From Dehalococcoidia bacterium (GTDB taxonomy: Bacteria; Chloroflexota; Dehalococcoidia; Tepidiformales; Tepidiformaceae), in NCBI GenBank assembly GCA_020847985.1, contig JADLBC010000003.1:124001-188000 (forward strand): 64,000 bases of DNA, written 5' to 3'. The notes under the pieces are model-generated. The model was not told the origin of the DNA. It worked only from the letters and a program-made list of their open reading frames with translations, and did not search any database. The translations under genes and the position numbers were made by a program. Positions 14,402 to 23,939 of this stretch are shown in pieces; position 1 is the stretch's first letter; each line of letters opens with the position of its first letter.

Positions 14402-15457
14402 TCAGTCTCGCGGCGCCGCCTTCTCCCGCTCCGCGAGCCGAGCGCGCACCGCCGGCGCCACCTTCGTCCCCAGCAGCTCGATCGCCCGCATCACCTGCCC
14501 GTGCGGCATCCAGCCGATGTCCATCTGCACCAGGAACCGCTCGTTCCCGAACAGCGAATGCTCGAACAGGATCTTCTCCGTCAGGTCCTCGGGGCTGCCC
14601 ACCAAAAGCGCGCCCCGCGGAGAACGCTGCGCATCGAAGTCGGCGCGCGTCGTTGGCGCCCAGCCGCGTTCGCGCCCGAGCTGGTTGAAGAGCGCCTGGT
14701 ACGACGGGAACCACTCCGCCGCCGCCTGCTCCGCCGTCTCCGCCACGTACCCGAGTGAGTTGATGCCCACCCTCGAAGCCCCCGCCTGGCCGCTGCGCGC
14801 GAACTCTCTGCGGTAGCACTCCGTCACCGGCGCGAACCGCTCCGGCATCCCCCCGATGATGGCCAGCGCGAGCGGCAGCCCCAGCCGCGCCGCGCGCGTC
14901 GCCGACGAGTGATTCCCCCCGATCGCGAGCCACACCGGCAGTGGCTGCTGCACCGGCCGCGGGTACACACCCCGCCCCGGGATCGCCGCCCGGTGCCGCC
15001 CCTGCCAGGTCACCACTTCCTGCTCTCGCACCCTGAGCAGCAGCTCCAGCTTCTCCGCGAACAGGCTGTCGTAGTCGTCCAGGTCGTACCCGAAGAGCGG
15101 AAACGACTCCAGGAACGAGCCGCGCCCGGCCATGATCTCCGCCCTCCCGTTTGAAAGCGCGTCGATCGTCGCGAAGTGCTGAAACACGCGCACCGGGTCT
15201 TCCGAACCGAGCACCGTCACTGCGCTCGTCAGGCGGATCCTCTTCGTGCGTACCGCCGCCGCCGCGAGCACGATCGCCGGCGCGCTCACCGCGAAGTCCG
15301 GCCGGTGGTGCTCCCCGACGCCGAACACATCCAGTCCCACGGCATCCGCGAGCTCGATCTCTTCGACCAGGTCGCGAATGCGCTGGTCCTGGTTCAGCCG
15401 CCGTCCCGTCTCGGGGTTCACGGCAGTGTCGGCGAAGGAATAGATCCCGAGTTCCAT
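14402..15457 (-). CDS. LLM-class flavin-dependent oxidoreductase
   Basis: A 351-residue luciferase-like monooxygenase. ATG 15457 follows GGAGG. Typical segments are [20 protein letters not shown] near residues 38-57, the flavin-contact strand [30 protein letters not shown] and [12 protein letters not shown]. The sequence is closer to the bacterial FMN/atu2307-type group than to F420 enzymes, but the cofactor cannot be settled by eye. It lies 48 nt downstream of cobU on the same strand and could be the last gene of the cobalamin transcript, though with its own ribosome site. Confidence 0.88.
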   Translation of the reverse strand: MELGIYSFADTAVNPETGRRLNQDQRIRDLVEEIELADAVGLDVFGVGEHHRPDFAVSAPAIVLAAAAVRTKRIRLTSAVTVLGSEDPVRVFQHFATIDALSNGRAEIMAGRGSFLESFPLFGYDLDDYDSLFAEKLELLLRVREQEVVTWQGRHRAAIPGRGVYPRPVQQPLPVWLAIGGNHSSATRAARLGLPLALAIIGGMPERFAPVTECYRREFARSGQAGASRVGINSLGYVAETAEQAAAEWFPSYQALFNQLGRERGWAPTTRADFDAQRSPRGALLVGSPEDLTEKILFEHSLFGNERFLVQMDIGWMPHGQVMRAIELLGTKVAPAVRARLAEREKAAPRD

Positions 15458-15505
15458 CGGTGGCGCCTCCAAAGTCGTTGCGCGCGCACCGTTTTGGGGG
15501 CGCTG

Positions 15506-16099
15506 CTACTTATCAATCGTAAGCGAAACCCCGCCGCCCGCGCCAGTCCCCGGCTTGAGCCGAAGTGGCATTCCCGAGATCAGCACGAACGCCTCGTCCG
15601 CCGCCGCCGCGAACTGCTGGTTCACGAGCCCGAGCGCGTCCCGGTAATACCGTGAGAGCGCGCCAGCCGGCACGATCCCCGACCCGGCCTCGTTCGTCAC
15701 CACCACCGCCGGGCCGGTCCGCGCGCCCAGGGCCTCCACCGCTTCGCGCGCCAGCGCCAGGCAGCCGTCGATGGCGCCCTCGAACGTCGCGGCATCCGCC
15801 TCCGGATCGGGCACGGCGGCGAAAATCACGTTCGCCACCCAGAGGCTCAGGCAGTCCACCAGCAGCAGGTCCCCCGGCGGCGCCCCCCGGATCGCGGCCG
15901 CCAGCGCCAGCGGCGCCTCAACCGTGCGCCAGTGCGCGGGGCGCCGGGCGCGATGCCGCGCGACGCGCGCCACCAACTCATCGTCGCCCGGCTCCATCGT
16001 CGCGAGGTACGTCACGGGCAGCCCCGATTCCGCCGCGATCCGCTCGGCGAAGGCGCTCTTGCCGCTGCGCGCACCGCCGGTCACGAAGGTCACCGTCAT
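15506..16099 (-). CDS. cobU: Adenosylcobinamide kinase / adenosylcobinamide-phosphate guanylyltransferase
   Basis: A 197-residue bifunctional enzyme that phosphorylates adenosylcobinamide and transfers GMP to give AdoCbi-GDP for nucleotide-loop assembly. The P-loop GGARSGKS lies at residues 8-15, RVARHRARRPAHWRTVE near 48-64 contains the His that becomes guanylylated in the family, and LLLVDCLSLWVANV is the next conserved strand. It starts within an ATGA overlap with cobQ, so it is translationally coupled, and is the last of ten overlapping genes. Confidence 0.93.
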   Translation of the reverse strand: MTVTFVTGGARSGKSAFAERIAAESGLPVTYLATMEPGDDELVARVARHRARRPAHWRTVEAPLALAAAIRGAPPGDLLLVDCLSLWVANVIFAAVPDPEADAATFEGAIDGCLALAREAVEALGARTGPAVVVTNEAGSGIVPAGALSRYYRDALGLVNQQFAAAADEAFVLISGMPLRLKPGTGAGGGVSLTIDK

Positions 16100-17589
16100 C
16101 GCTGTCCCTCGATCAGCCCCCGGATGAGCGGCAGGTCCAGCGACGACCGCAGCACATCCGCGAGGCGGTCGAGGCTCGCCTCGTGGTCCAGCCGCGCGGA
16201 GGGGGCGTACCGCTTGCCGCGCAGCCCCGCGAGGTTCGCCAGGAACGCCTGCCGGAACGCCTGGTTCGCGAACAGCCCGTGCAGGTAGCACCCCACCACC
16301 ATCCCGTTCGCGTTCGCCGCCCCCAGCACGCGGCCGTCCTCGCCTTCGAAGGCCACGCCCGCCGCGTGCGAAACCCCCGCGTGGATTTCGTACCCGCGCA
16401 CGGCCATGCCGCCCATCCCCGCGAGCAGCCCGGCATTGCCCGTCACCCGGCCCGCCGTCTGCGTCGTGTGCTTGTCGCGATGGAAGACGGTCCCGGCGTC
16501 GATGAGCGCGAGTCCCGTCGCCTCGGCGGCGTCGCTTTCGACCCCCAGCGGGTCGCGGATGGCGCCGCCGAGGACCTGGAAGCCGCCGCAGATGCCGAGC
16601 ACCGGCACTCCCGCCGCGGCCGCCCGCGTGATGCCCTCCGCGAGCCCCCGTTCGCGCAGCCAGGCGAGGTCGGCGATGGTCGCCTTCGTCCCCGGCAGGA
16701 TGACCAGGTCGGCGTGCTCGACGCCACTCGCGCTATCGATGTAGCGCACGCGCACGTCGTCCTCGGCCTCGAGCGGGTCGAAGTCGTCGAAGTTCGCGAT
16801 GCGCGGCAGGCGCACCACCGCCACCACCAGCCCCGGCGATGGGCCCCGTTCGTCGCTCCGCCGGTCGAGCGCGACGGAGTCCTCCTCGGGGAGGTTGAGC
16901 CCGCGCACCCACGGCACCACCCCCGCGACGGGCACGCCCGTCAGCTCCTCGATCATCGTCAGCCCCGGTTCGAGAAGCGCCGGGTCGCCCCGCAGCTTGT
17001 TGATCACGAGCCCCTTCACGAGCGCCTTCTCCGGCGGGTCGAGCAGTGCGCAGGTGCCGTGGAGGTGCGCGAAGACGCCGCCGCGGTCGATGTCGCCCAC
17101 CAGGAGCACGGGCGCGTTCGCGTGCAGGGCGACGCGCATGTTGGCGATGTCGCGCGCCTTCAGATTGATCTCCGCCGGGCTCCCCGCGCCCTCGATGATG
17201 ACCAGGTCGTTCGCCGCTCGCAGCCGTCCCAGCGCCGCCGTGACTTCGCCCCAGAGCACGTCCTTCATCGATTGGTACGCCGCCGCCGGCACGGTATCGA
17301 GCGGGCGGCCCATCACCACCACCTGCGAACGGTGGTCGGCCTCGGGCTTGAGCAGGATGGGGTTCATGTCCACGTGCGGGGTCTGCCGCGCCGCGAACGC
17401 CTGCATCGCCTGCGCCCGGCCGATCTCGTGGCCCTCGTCCGTCACCGCCGCGTTGTTCGACATGTTCTGCGATTTGAACGGCGCCACCCGGTACCCTTCG
17501 TCCGCGAACAGCCGGCAGAGGCCCGCGACCATCAGGCTCTTGCCCGCCGACGAAGCCGTCCCCTGCACCATCAGCACCGCGCCAACCAT
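16096..17589 (-). CDS. cobQ: Cobyric acid synthase
   Basis: A 497-residue ATP- and glutamine-dependent amidotransferase (CbiP/CobQ) that amidates adenosylcobyrinic acid a,c-diamide to cobyric acid. The N-terminal dethiobiotin-synthase-like domain opens with MVQGTASSAGKS (P-loop-like) and FKSQNMSNNAA. The C-terminal triad-type glutaminase has VLGICGGFQVLGG (nucleophile Cys near residue 338) and a His in RGYEIHAG near 430. Length fits. The start ATG overlaps the cobD stop by one base (TGATG). Its presence implies that the cell makes or salvages corrinoids before this step. Confidence 0.94.
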   Translation of the reverse strand: MVGAVLMVQGTASSAGKSLMVAGLCRLFADEGYRVAPFKSQNMSNNAAVTDEGHEIGRAQAMQAFAARQTPHVDMNPILLKPEADHRSQVVVMGRPLDTVPAAAYQSMKDVLWGEVTAALGRLRAANDLVIIEGAGSPAEINLKARDIANMRVALHANAPVLLVGDIDRGGVFAHLHGTCALLDPPEKALVKGLVINKLRGDPALLEPGLTMIEELTGVPVAGVVPWVRGLNLPEEDSVALDRRSDERGPSPGLVVAVVRLPRIANFDDFDPLEAEDDVRVRYIDSASGVEHADLVILPGTKATIADLAWLRERGLAEGITRAAAAGVPVLGICGGFQVLGGAIRDPLGVESDAAEATGLALIDAGTVFHRDKHTTQTAGRVTGNAGLLAGMGGMAVRGYEIHAGVSHAAGVAFEGEDGRVLGAANANGMVVGCYLHGLFANQAFRQAFLANLAGLRGKRYAPSARLDHEASLDRLADVLRSSLDLPLIRGLIEGQR

Positions 17590-18644
17590 CACGCACCCTC
17601 CAACGCGCCCGCGATTGCCGCCAGCAGCGGCGCCACCTGCTCCGCGCGCGGGATGGCGATGCGCACATGCCCGCCGAGCCCGAACGACGCGCAATCGCGC
17701 ACCACGAACCCCGACGGTAACAGCCGCGCGCGAAACGCCGTGCCATCGCCCACGGGCACCAGCACGAAGTTCGCGTGCGAAGGCGGCGCCTCCAGCCCGA
17801 GCGACCGCAGGCCGTCTTCCAGCACGGCGCGCGCAGCCCGCACCGCCGCGATGCTTTCGGCCGCGAACGCCCGCTCCTCCAGCGCGCGCAGCGAGGCCGC
17901 GATCGCCGGCGCCGAGACCGGCCACGGTGGCTGCCTTCGTTCCATCGCCGCGATCGCCTCCGCCGGGCCGAACGCCACGCCCACGCGCAACCCCGGAATC
18001 GCGTGCAGCTTCGTCGCCGTGCGCAGCACGACCCTCCCCGGCGCCGGGCCCACGGAGGTGCCGTCCTCGGCGAAGTCCACGTACGCCTCATCGACCACGA
18101 GCCAGCCGCCGGCCGCGCGCGCCGCCGCCGTCAGCCGCTCGACTTGGGCGGGCGAAAGGCACTGCCCGGTCGGGTTGTTCGGGTTGCAGACGATGGTCAC
18201 GGCCGGGCGCGCGGCTTCGATGGCGGCCAGCAGCGCCGCCACGGGTATTGCGAAGGCCGGCGGTTTGGCGCGCACTTCCGTCACGCGCGCGCCGATCGCC
18301 GCCGCCGCGGGCGCGTACTCCCCGAACGTGGGCCCGGCGATGACCACACCCGCGCCGGGTGCCTCGCCCGCCAGCGCCGCGATCGCGAGGAAGATGAGCT
18401 CGCTCGACCCGTTCCCGGCCAGCACCTCGGCGGGCGAACAGGCGTGGCGGGTGGCGTAGGCCTCCCGCAGGGGCGTCGCGCGCGGGTCGGGGTAGCGGTC
18501 GACCGCGGCCGTGCGGGCGGCTTCGACCACGGCCGCGTGCGGGCCATACGGGTTGAGGCTCGCGCTCAGGTCGATCGGCGTCACCCCCGCGGCCTGGAGC
18601 CGCGCGCGTTCGTCCTCCCGCAGTCCGCCGTGGACGACGCTCAT
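17589..18644 (-). CDS. cobD: L-threonine-O-3-phosphate decarboxylase
   Basis: A 351-residue PLP-dependent class I aminotransferase-fold enzyme that makes aminopropanol phosphate for the cobinamide side chain. DLSASLNPYGPHAAV near residues 25-39 is the typical CobD/CobC N-terminus, CNPNNPTG near 152-159 and DEAYVDF near 182-188 bind PLP, and the Schiff-base Lys lies in RTATKLHAIPGLRVG near 212. HisC-like enzymes share these motifs, but the position between cbiB and cobQ fixes the role. It overlaps cbiB by 4 nt. Confidence 0.9.
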   Translation of the reverse strand: MSVVHGGLREDERARLQAAGVTPIDLSASLNPYGPHAAVVEAARTAAVDRYPDPRATPLREAYATRHACSPAEVLAGNGSSELIFLAIAALAGEAPGAGVVIAGPTFGEYAPAAAAIGARVTEVRAKPPAFAIPVAALLAAIEAARPAVTIVCNPNNPTGQCLSPAQVERLTAAARAAGGWLVVDEAYVDFAEDGTSVGPAPGRVVLRTATKLHAIPGLRVGVAFGPAEAIAAMERRQPPWPVSAPAIAASLRALEERAFAAESIAAVRAARAVLEDGLRSLGLEAPPSHANFVLVPVGDGTAFRARLLPSGFVVRDCASFGLGGHVRIAIPRAEQVAPLLAAIAGALEGA

Positions 18645-19567
18645 CCCTTCGCACCCCGCGGCCAGGCGGCGAACAGCGCGGCGCCGCCCGCCACCAGCGC
18701 GAGCCCGCGGCCCAGCAGCCCGATCGCGCAGCGGATGTCGCCCGCGCCCGGTTCGCGACGCTCCCTATTGACGATGTGCACCCCCGGCTTCTCCAATCGC
18801 ACCCCGAGCGCGTGGGCCGCCGCCGCCATCGGCCAGCCGCTGTTCGGGCTCGGCGTGCGGCCGGCCTCGGCGCGCGCACCCCGCCACGTCGCCCCCGGAT
18901 CGGCCGAGACGATGGCGATGATCCCCGCCGTGAGCCGTGACGGCGCGAGGTTGAGCGCGTCGTCCGCGCGCGCCGCCGGGCTGCCGAATCTGCCGTGCTT
19001 TCGGTATCCCACCATCGCGTCGAGCGTGTTCATCGCGCGGTAGGCCCACGCCACCGGCAGGCCGCCCGCCAGGTACCACATCGCCGGCGCGATCACGCTG
19101 TCGCTCGCGTTCTCCGCCGTGGATTCAATCGCCGCCGAGGCGATGGCGGCCTCGCCGAGAGATCCCACGTCGCGGCTCACCATCATGCGCACGGCCTCGC
19201 GCGCGGCGGGGAGGTCGCCCTGCTCCAGCGGCCGTGCGACCGCGACCGCGTGCGCCGCCAACCCTCGCGCCGAAAGCGCCTGCTTCAGTGCGAACGCCTC
19301 GACCGCGAATGCCAGCGGCCCCGGGAGCGCGCGCGCCGCCTTTGCCACGAACCGCCCCGCGGCGAACGCCCCCGCGCCGCCGCCGATCGCCAGCGCGAGC
19401 CCCGACGCGAGGTCGCGCCCGAGACTGCCCCGCGGGAGCCGCGCCATGGCCGCGTTCGCTCCGGTCCCAAACCATGCCACGGGGTGCCAGCGGTTCGGGG
19501 CATCGCCGAGTGCGAGGTCGAAGGCGACCGCCCCCACGAGCACGCCCGCGCGCCGCCGGAGGCTCAT
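18641..19567 (-). CDS. cbiB: Adenosylcobinamide-phosphate synthase
   Basis: A 308-residue membrane protein that attaches aminopropanol phosphate to adenosylcobyric acid. Hallmarks are FDLALGDAPNRWHPVAWFG near residues 15-33, VSRDVGSL near 130, ESTAENASDSVIAP near 148-161 and the NTLDAMVGY/KHGRFG segment. Several hydrophobic segments are present. ATG 19567 overlaps the cobS stop by 4 nt; an in-frame ATG at 19579 is less likely. It works with CobD, encoded next in the operon. Confidence 0.93.
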   Translation of the reverse strand: MSLRRRAGVLVGAVAFDLALGDAPNRWHPVAWFGTGANAAMARLPRGSLGRDLASGLALAIGGGAGAFAAGRFVAKAARALPGPLAFAVEAFALKQALSARGLAAHAVAVARPLEQGDLPAAREAVRMMVSRDVGSLGEAAIASAAIESTAENASDSVIAPAMWYLAGGLPVAWAYRAMNTLDAMVGYRKHGRFGSPAARADDALNLAPSRLTAGIIAIVSADPGATWRGARAEAGRTPSPNSGWPMAAAAHALGVRLEKPGVHIVNRERREPGAGDIRCAIGLLGRGLALVAGGAALFAAWPRGAKG

Positions 19568-20334
19568 CGCCACACCCATGCGTGCCCGTGTCCGTTCGCG
19601 AAAAACGCCGCCGTGACGCAAAGCGCGGCCGCCTCCGTGAGCTCGATCACCGCGCCGTAGCCATCGCCGGTGAGGCCACCCATGCGGCCCGCGATCCACG
19701 CCGCCACGGCCAGCCCGCTCGCCACGGCGATGCCCGCGGAGGCGATGCCAACCGGCCCGAGCGCGACGAACGCCGTGACACCAGCGATGGCCATTCCCCC
19801 CGCGACGACCGCCGGTGTCGCTCCCACGCGCGTGGCCGCGCCCATGCCCTCGGCCCGCGCGGGAGGGAAGATGCGCATCGCCGCCACCGCTGTCGCGCGC
19901 GCGCTCACCGGCGCCAGCAGCATCACGGCGACGGCCCCATCCCGGGACATCCCCGCGATCGCCGCCGCCTTCACCGCCAGCAGCACCACCACCGCGACCA
20001 CCGCGAACGTCCCATGCGCGACATCGCGGGCGATTGCCAGCCGCCGTTCGCGGCTCACGGGCGCGAGCGCGGCATCCGCCGTGTCCGCGAGGCCATCCAG
20101 GTGGAGCGCCCCCGTGAGCGCGGCCCAGCACGCGACCACGGCCACCGCCGCGAGCATCGGTGGGAACGCCTCCCACGCCGCGAACGCCGCCAACGCCAGC
20201 AATCCCCCGGCCAGGAGGCCCACGGGTACGTACCAGGCCACCGCCGAAGCCGGCGCCGCGGGCCGCGCGCTGCTCCCCACGGGGATGACCGTGAGCAGCC
20301 GCACCGCCTCGCGCGCGGGCTCGATCGCCGTCAC
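19564..20334 (-). CDS. cobS: Adenosylcobinamide-GDP ribazoletransferase (cobalamin synthase)
   Basis: A 256-residue polytopic membrane enzyme that joins AdoCbi-GDP and alpha-ribazole(-phosphate). The Mg-binding signature LTGALHLDGLADTADAAL lies near residues 72-89, followed by multiple Ala/Val-rich membrane helices. The start is GTG 20334, within a GTGA overlap with the cobT stop. Length is normal for CobS. Confidence 0.93.
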   Translation of the reverse strand: MTAIEPAREAVRLLTVIPVGSSARPAAPASAVAWYVPVGLLAGGLLALAAFAAWEAFPPMLAAVAVVACWAALTGALHLDGLADTADAALAPVSRERRLAIARDVAHGTFAVVAVVVLLAVKAAAIAGMSRDGAVAVMLLAPVSARATAVAAMRIFPPARAEGMGAATRVGATPAVVAGGMAIAGVTAFVALGPVGIASAGIAVASGLAVAAWIAGRMGGLTGDGYGAVIELTEAAALCVTAAFFANGHGHAWVWR

Positions 20335-21386
20335 GCCTCGCTCACCCCCGCTTCCGCGAAGGTCGCCATCTCGTTGTGCGCGGCGAGCGCCCCCCGGAGC
20401 ACGGGCAACGCGATCGCGGCGCCGCTCCCTTCGCCCAGCCGCAGGCCCAGGTCCACCAGCGGCACGAGCCCCAGCGCCGTCAGCGCCGCCCGATGCCCGG
20501 GCTCCACCGAACGGTGCGAAGCGACCAGGTAGTTTCGCGCCCCGGGGGCGATGGCCACCGCCGCGAGCGCCGCCGCCGTCGTGATGTAGCCATCCAGCAC
20601 CACGGGCACGCGGTTCGCCGCCGCCGCGAGGATGACACCCGTCAGCCCGGCGATTTCGAACCCCCCGAGCCGCGCCAGCAGTTCAATCGGCGTCGTCCCC
20701 GGCTCGACGTGCCGCGTGAGTGCGTCCTCCACGACCCGCACCTTGTGGGCGAAGGCTTCCCCCTCCACCCCCGTGCCGTGGCCCGTGACGGTCGCCGCCG
20801 GTGCGCCCGTGAACGCCGCCGTCAGCGCCGCCGCGCTCGTCGTGTTGCCGATGCCCATCTCGCCCGTGCAGACCACATCGAGGCCGGCCACCCGCTCGCG
20901 TTCGACGATCGCCATGCCCGCGGCGATGGCGTCCAGCGCGGTCTCGACGAGCATCGCCGGCCCATCGAGGAAGTCGTGCGTGCCTTCGCCCTGGCGCGCG
21001 CCCACCAGGTCCGGGTGCGAAATCGCCTCCCCGGCCACGCCGAAATCGGCCACGATGACGCGCGCCCCGGCATTTCGCGCGAGCGCGCTGATGGCGGCGC
21101 CCCCCGCGAGGAAGTTGCGCAACATCTGCCGCGTCACCTCGCGCGGGTAGGCCGAAACCCCCCGTGCCGCGATGCCGTGGTCCGCGGCGGCGACGACGAC
21201 GGCGGCGTGTTCGAACCGTGGCCGCTCCGTGCCCGTCATCCCCGCGATCGCGATAGCCAGGTCCTCCAGCCGCCCGAGGCTGCCCGGGGGCTTCGTCAGC
21301 TGTGTTTGGCGCTGCCGCGCGGCATCCATCGCCGCCAGGTCAAGCCCGGGGATGGACGCCGCGATCGCGGCCAGGTCGATGCTCAT
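20331..21386 (-). CDS. cobT: Nicotinate-nucleotide:dimethylbenzimidazole phosphoribosyltransferase
   Basis: A 351-residue enzyme that activates the lower-ligand base to alpha-ribazole phosphate. KPPGSLGRLEDLA near residues 32-44, AADHGIAARGVSAYP near 67-81, GEMGIGNTTSAAAL near 174-187 and the C-terminal LRLGEGSGAA, with the catalytic base Glu, are all CobT hallmarks. The lower-ligand base cannot be told from the sequence. It overlaps cbiZ and cobS by 4 nt each. Confidence 0.95.
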   Translation of the reverse strand: MSIDLAAIAASIPGLDLAAMDAARQRQTQLTKPPGSLGRLEDLAIAIAGMTGTERPRFEHAAVVVAAADHGIAARGVSAYPREVTRQMLRNFLAGGAAISALARNAGARVIVADFGVAGEAISHPDLVGARQGEGTHDFLDGPAMLVETALDAIAAGMAIVERERVAGLDVVCTGEMGIGNTTSAAALTAAFTGAPAATVTGHGTGVEGEAFAHKVRVVEDALTRHVEPGTTPIELLARLGGFEIAGLTGVILAAAANRVPVVLDGYITTAAALAAVAIAPGARNYLVASHRSVEPGHRAALTALGLVPLVDLGLRLGEGSGAAIALPVLRGALAAHNEMATFAEAGVSEA

Positions 21387-22069
21387 CGCCGTGCCTCCGC
21401 CGTGCGCGCGAGGGCCGCCGGCAGCCCCGCGCTGAGCGCCTCGCGCACGGCCCTGCCCACAAGGTACCCCACCGCCGATACCGCCCCGGCGTACCGTTCG
21501 AGGCTCCCTTCGCCCGTGCAGGCGATGGCGTAGGCGTCCGTGCTCGTGCCGCTCGCGGGCCGGCCGTCCGCCACCGTCGCGCCCGCTTCGATGAGCGTCA
21601 GCGCCTTCGTCTCCGCCGTGAGCGCGAGCAGCTCGGCCAGCGCCACCGGCGGCAGGTCCCCATCGACGATTACGACGATGTTCACCGTCCCCGGCGCCGT
21701 CCCGTCGAAGCGCGCCTCGCCCGGCCGCGTCGCGTTCGTCACGCCCACCGTCGCGACCACGGTGACGTGCCGTTCGCCATCCGTTGCTGTCGCGCTCACG
21801 GCGTTGCGCAGATCGACCGCGGTCATGAAGCCCACGTAGGGGTCATCGATGCCCAGCGTGCGTGCCACCTCGCCGATGGCACGCTCCGGCGCGTCGCAGT
21901 CCAGGTTCGCGGGTGCGGCGATGCTGAGGAAGTGCCGCGTGGTGCTCATGCCGCCGTTCGCGGGCGCCGTCGCGATCACCCGCAGCGGCCGCTCGGAATC
22001 GATCCGCAGCCAGCCCTCGGCCACCTCCCATGTGACACCCGGCACCCCGCCGTCGCGGCTGCCGGTCAT
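21383..22069 (-). CDS. cbiZ: Adenosylcobinamide amidohydrolase (corrinoid remodelling)
   Basis: A 228-residue CbiZ-family protein. CbiZ cleaves the aminopropanol side chain of cobinamide or pseudocobalamin, giving cobyric acid that CbiB and later enzymes rebuild with the preferred lower ligand. Family segments visible are the NGGMSTTRHF start, VGFMTAVDLRNAV, VVATVGVTNATRPGE and GTVNIVVIVDGDLP, plus ASGTSTDAYAIACTGEG near the C-terminus. Its place between the importer ATPase and cobT shows that the operon serves salvage and remodelling of imported corrinoids. Confidence 0.9.
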   Translation of the reverse strand: MTGSRDGGVPGVTWEVAEGWLRIDSERPLRVIATAPANGGMSTTRHFLSIAAPANLDCDAPERAIGEVARTLGIDDPYVGFMTAVDLRNAVSATATDGERHVTVVATVGVTNATRPGEARFDGTAPGTVNIVVIVDGDLPPVALAELLALTAETKALTLIEAGATVADGRPASGTSTDAYAIACTGEGSLERYAGAVSAVGYLVGRAVREALSAGLPAALARTAEARR

Positions 22070-22869
22070 GGCGCCGTCCCGTCGTTCGGATCGAGGGCAT
22101 GCACCACGAGCGGGACCCCCGTCACCGGATGGGCCAGCGTCTCCAGCGCCGTGCCGTACAGGCGCGAAAGCAGCGGCGCCGCGAGCACTTCTTGCGGTGG
22201 GCCATCGGCGGCCACCCGCCCTTCGTCGAGGAGGATGAGCCGGTGGCAGAACTGAGCCGCCAGCGCGAGATCGTGAATCACCACCAGGCACCCCGGGCCG
22301 CTCGCCTCGGCGTCGGCGCGCAACGTGCCCAGGATGGCGCGCTGGTAGCGAAGGTCGAGGTTCGCCGTCGGTTCGTCCAGCAGCAGCAGTGCGGGCTCCT
22401 GGGCGAACGCCCGCGCGAGCGCGACCCGCTGGCGCTCCCCCCCGGAGAGCTCGTCCACGGGCCGTTCCGCGAGCGCCGCCAGCCCGGCACGCCCGAGCGC
22501 GCGGGCGGCGGCGGCACGGTCGGCCTCGCTTTCGTGTCCGAGCATGGGGATGTAGGGCGCGCGGCCCATCGCCACCGCATCGCGCACGCGGAAGAGCGCG
22601 GGCAGCGTCGGGAACTGGGGCAGGTAGGCGATCCGGCCGGCGCGTTCGCGCCGTTGCCATTCACCCAGCGGCCGCCCATCGAGCAGTACCGTCCCGCCGG
22701 AGGGCTTGAGCAGCCCCGCCGCCGTCCGCAGCGCCGTGGACTTCCCCGCGCCGTTCGGGCCAGCGAGCGCCACCACTTCGCCCGAGCGGACGGCGAAGGA
22801 ACAGCCGCGCAGCACGGGCGTCCGCCCCAGCCGTACCGAAACGTCGCGCAGTTCGAGCGTCGCGTTCAT
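22066..22869 (-). CDS. btuD: Corrinoid ABC transporter ATPase
   Basis: A 267-residue FecE/BtuD-type ATPase. Walker A GPNGAGKST lies near residues 37-45, the Q-loop in YLPQFPTLP, the ABC signature LSGGERQR near 135-142, Walker B LLLLDEPTANLD near 154-165 and the switch His in VIHD near 190. It energises the BtuC permease encoded just upstream in the transcript and overlaps both neighbours by 4 nt. Confidence 0.93.
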   Translation of the reverse strand: MNATLELRDVSVRLGRTPVLRGCSFAVRSGEVVALAGPNGAGKSTALRTAAGLLKPSGGTVLLDGRPLGEWQRRERAGRIAYLPQFPTLPALFRVRDAVAMGRAPYIPMLGHESEADRAAAARALGRAGLAALAERPVDELSGGERQRVALARAFAQEPALLLLDEPTANLDLRYQRAILGTLRADAEASGPGCLVVIHDLALAAQFCHRLILLDEGRVAADGPPQEVLAAPLLSRLYGTALETLAHPVTGVPLVVHALDPNDGTAP

Positions 22870-23939
22870 CCCCCGGCGACCCTCCGTTGGCGGCGAAGGA
22901 GCACGAGGAAGAACGGCCCCCCGAGCGCCGCGGTGAGGATCCCCGCCGGCACCTCCTGCCCCGGCAGCACCGTCCGGCTCGCGAGGTCCACCGCGATCAG
23001 GAACGATGCGCCCGTGAGCATCGAGAACGGTAGCAGGGCGCGATGGCCCGCCCCCGCCACCAGCCGGCAGGCGTGCGGCACAATCAGTCCCACGAACCCG
23101 ATCGTGCCCGAGACGGACACGCACACCGCCGTCGCGAACGACGCCGTGAGGATGATCGCCAGCTTCAGCCGCTCCACCGGCAGCCCCAGCGCGCGCGCCT
23201 CGTCCTCGCTCAGGAGGAGGTGGTCCAGCTGGCGCGCGAGCACCACGAGCACGACCCCGGCAATCGCCGCGCAGGGCGCCAGTAGCTGCAGCTTCGCCCA
23301 GCTCGCGGTCGTGAAATCGCCGTAGAGCCACCCGAAAATGACGCTGATCTTGTCCTCGTTCAGCATCATCAGGAGCGAAGTCGCCGCCCCCGCGATGGAC
23401 GACATCGCCACCCCCGCGAGGATGTGCGTCGAGGGGTTCACCGTCCGGCCCGTGCGCGCGAGCTCGTACGTGAGCCCCGCCGTGACCACCGCGCCGATGA
23501 ACGCGAACAGGGTCACGAAGCCCAGCCCGTAGAAATCCAGCGGCAGCGGCGAAACGATCGCGATCGTGCCCCCGAGGCCCGCGCCGGCCGCCACGCCGAT
23601 GAGGAACGGGTCCGCCAGCGGGTTGCGAAAAACCCCCTGGTAGGCGACGCCCGATGCGGCCAGCGTCGCCCCCACGATGCCCGCGGTCACCACCCGCGGC
23701 AGGCGCACGTCCCAGACGATGCGGTCCGCCACCGAATCGGGCGTGGCGGCGCCGGGCAGGTGCAAGTGGTGTGCGATCACCGCCACCGTCTCCCGCAGGG
23801 GGATGCCCACCGCGCCCATCGAGGCCGAGACCACCGCCACCACCGCCAGCACGGCGAAGCCCGCCGCGAACGCCGTCACCCGCGGGCGCGGGAACGCCCG
23901 GCGAACGGCCATCGCGCGCGCTTCGCCGCGGACTGTCAT
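22866..23939 (-). CDS. btuC: Corrinoid ABC transporter permease
   Basis: A 357-residue FecCD-family permease with about ten hydrophobic segments. RLPRVVTAGIVGATLAASG, YQGVFRNPLADPFLIGV and GFVGLIVPHACRLVAG are the family hallmarks, the last two flanking the coupling helices. It opens with a basic N-terminus. The FecCD family also carries siderophores; the cobalamin riboswitch and neighbours make corrinoids the substrate. Confidence 0.93.
   Translation of the reverse strand: MTVRGEARAMAVRRAFPRPRVTAFAAGFAVLAVVAVVSASMGAVGIPLRETVAVIAHHLHLPGAATPDSVADRIVWDVRLPRVVTAGIVGATLAASGVAYQGVFRNPLADPFLIGVAAGAGLGGTIAIVSPLPLDFYGLGFVTLFAFIGAVVTAGLTYELARTGRTVNPSTHILAGVAMSSIAGAATSLLMMLNEDKISVIFGWLYGDFTTASWAKLQLLAPCAAIAGVVLVVLARQLDHLLLSEDEARALGLPVERLKLAIILTASFATAVCVSVSGTIGFVGLIVPHACRLVAGAGHRALLPFSMLTGASFLIAVDLASRTVLPGQEVPAGILTAALGGPFFLVLLRRQRRVAGG

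Noticed and set aside
22389-22709. Plus-strand ORFs opposite btuD
   Set aside because: They are shadow frames with Arg/Pro/Ala-only composition; the ATPase motifs are on the minus strand.
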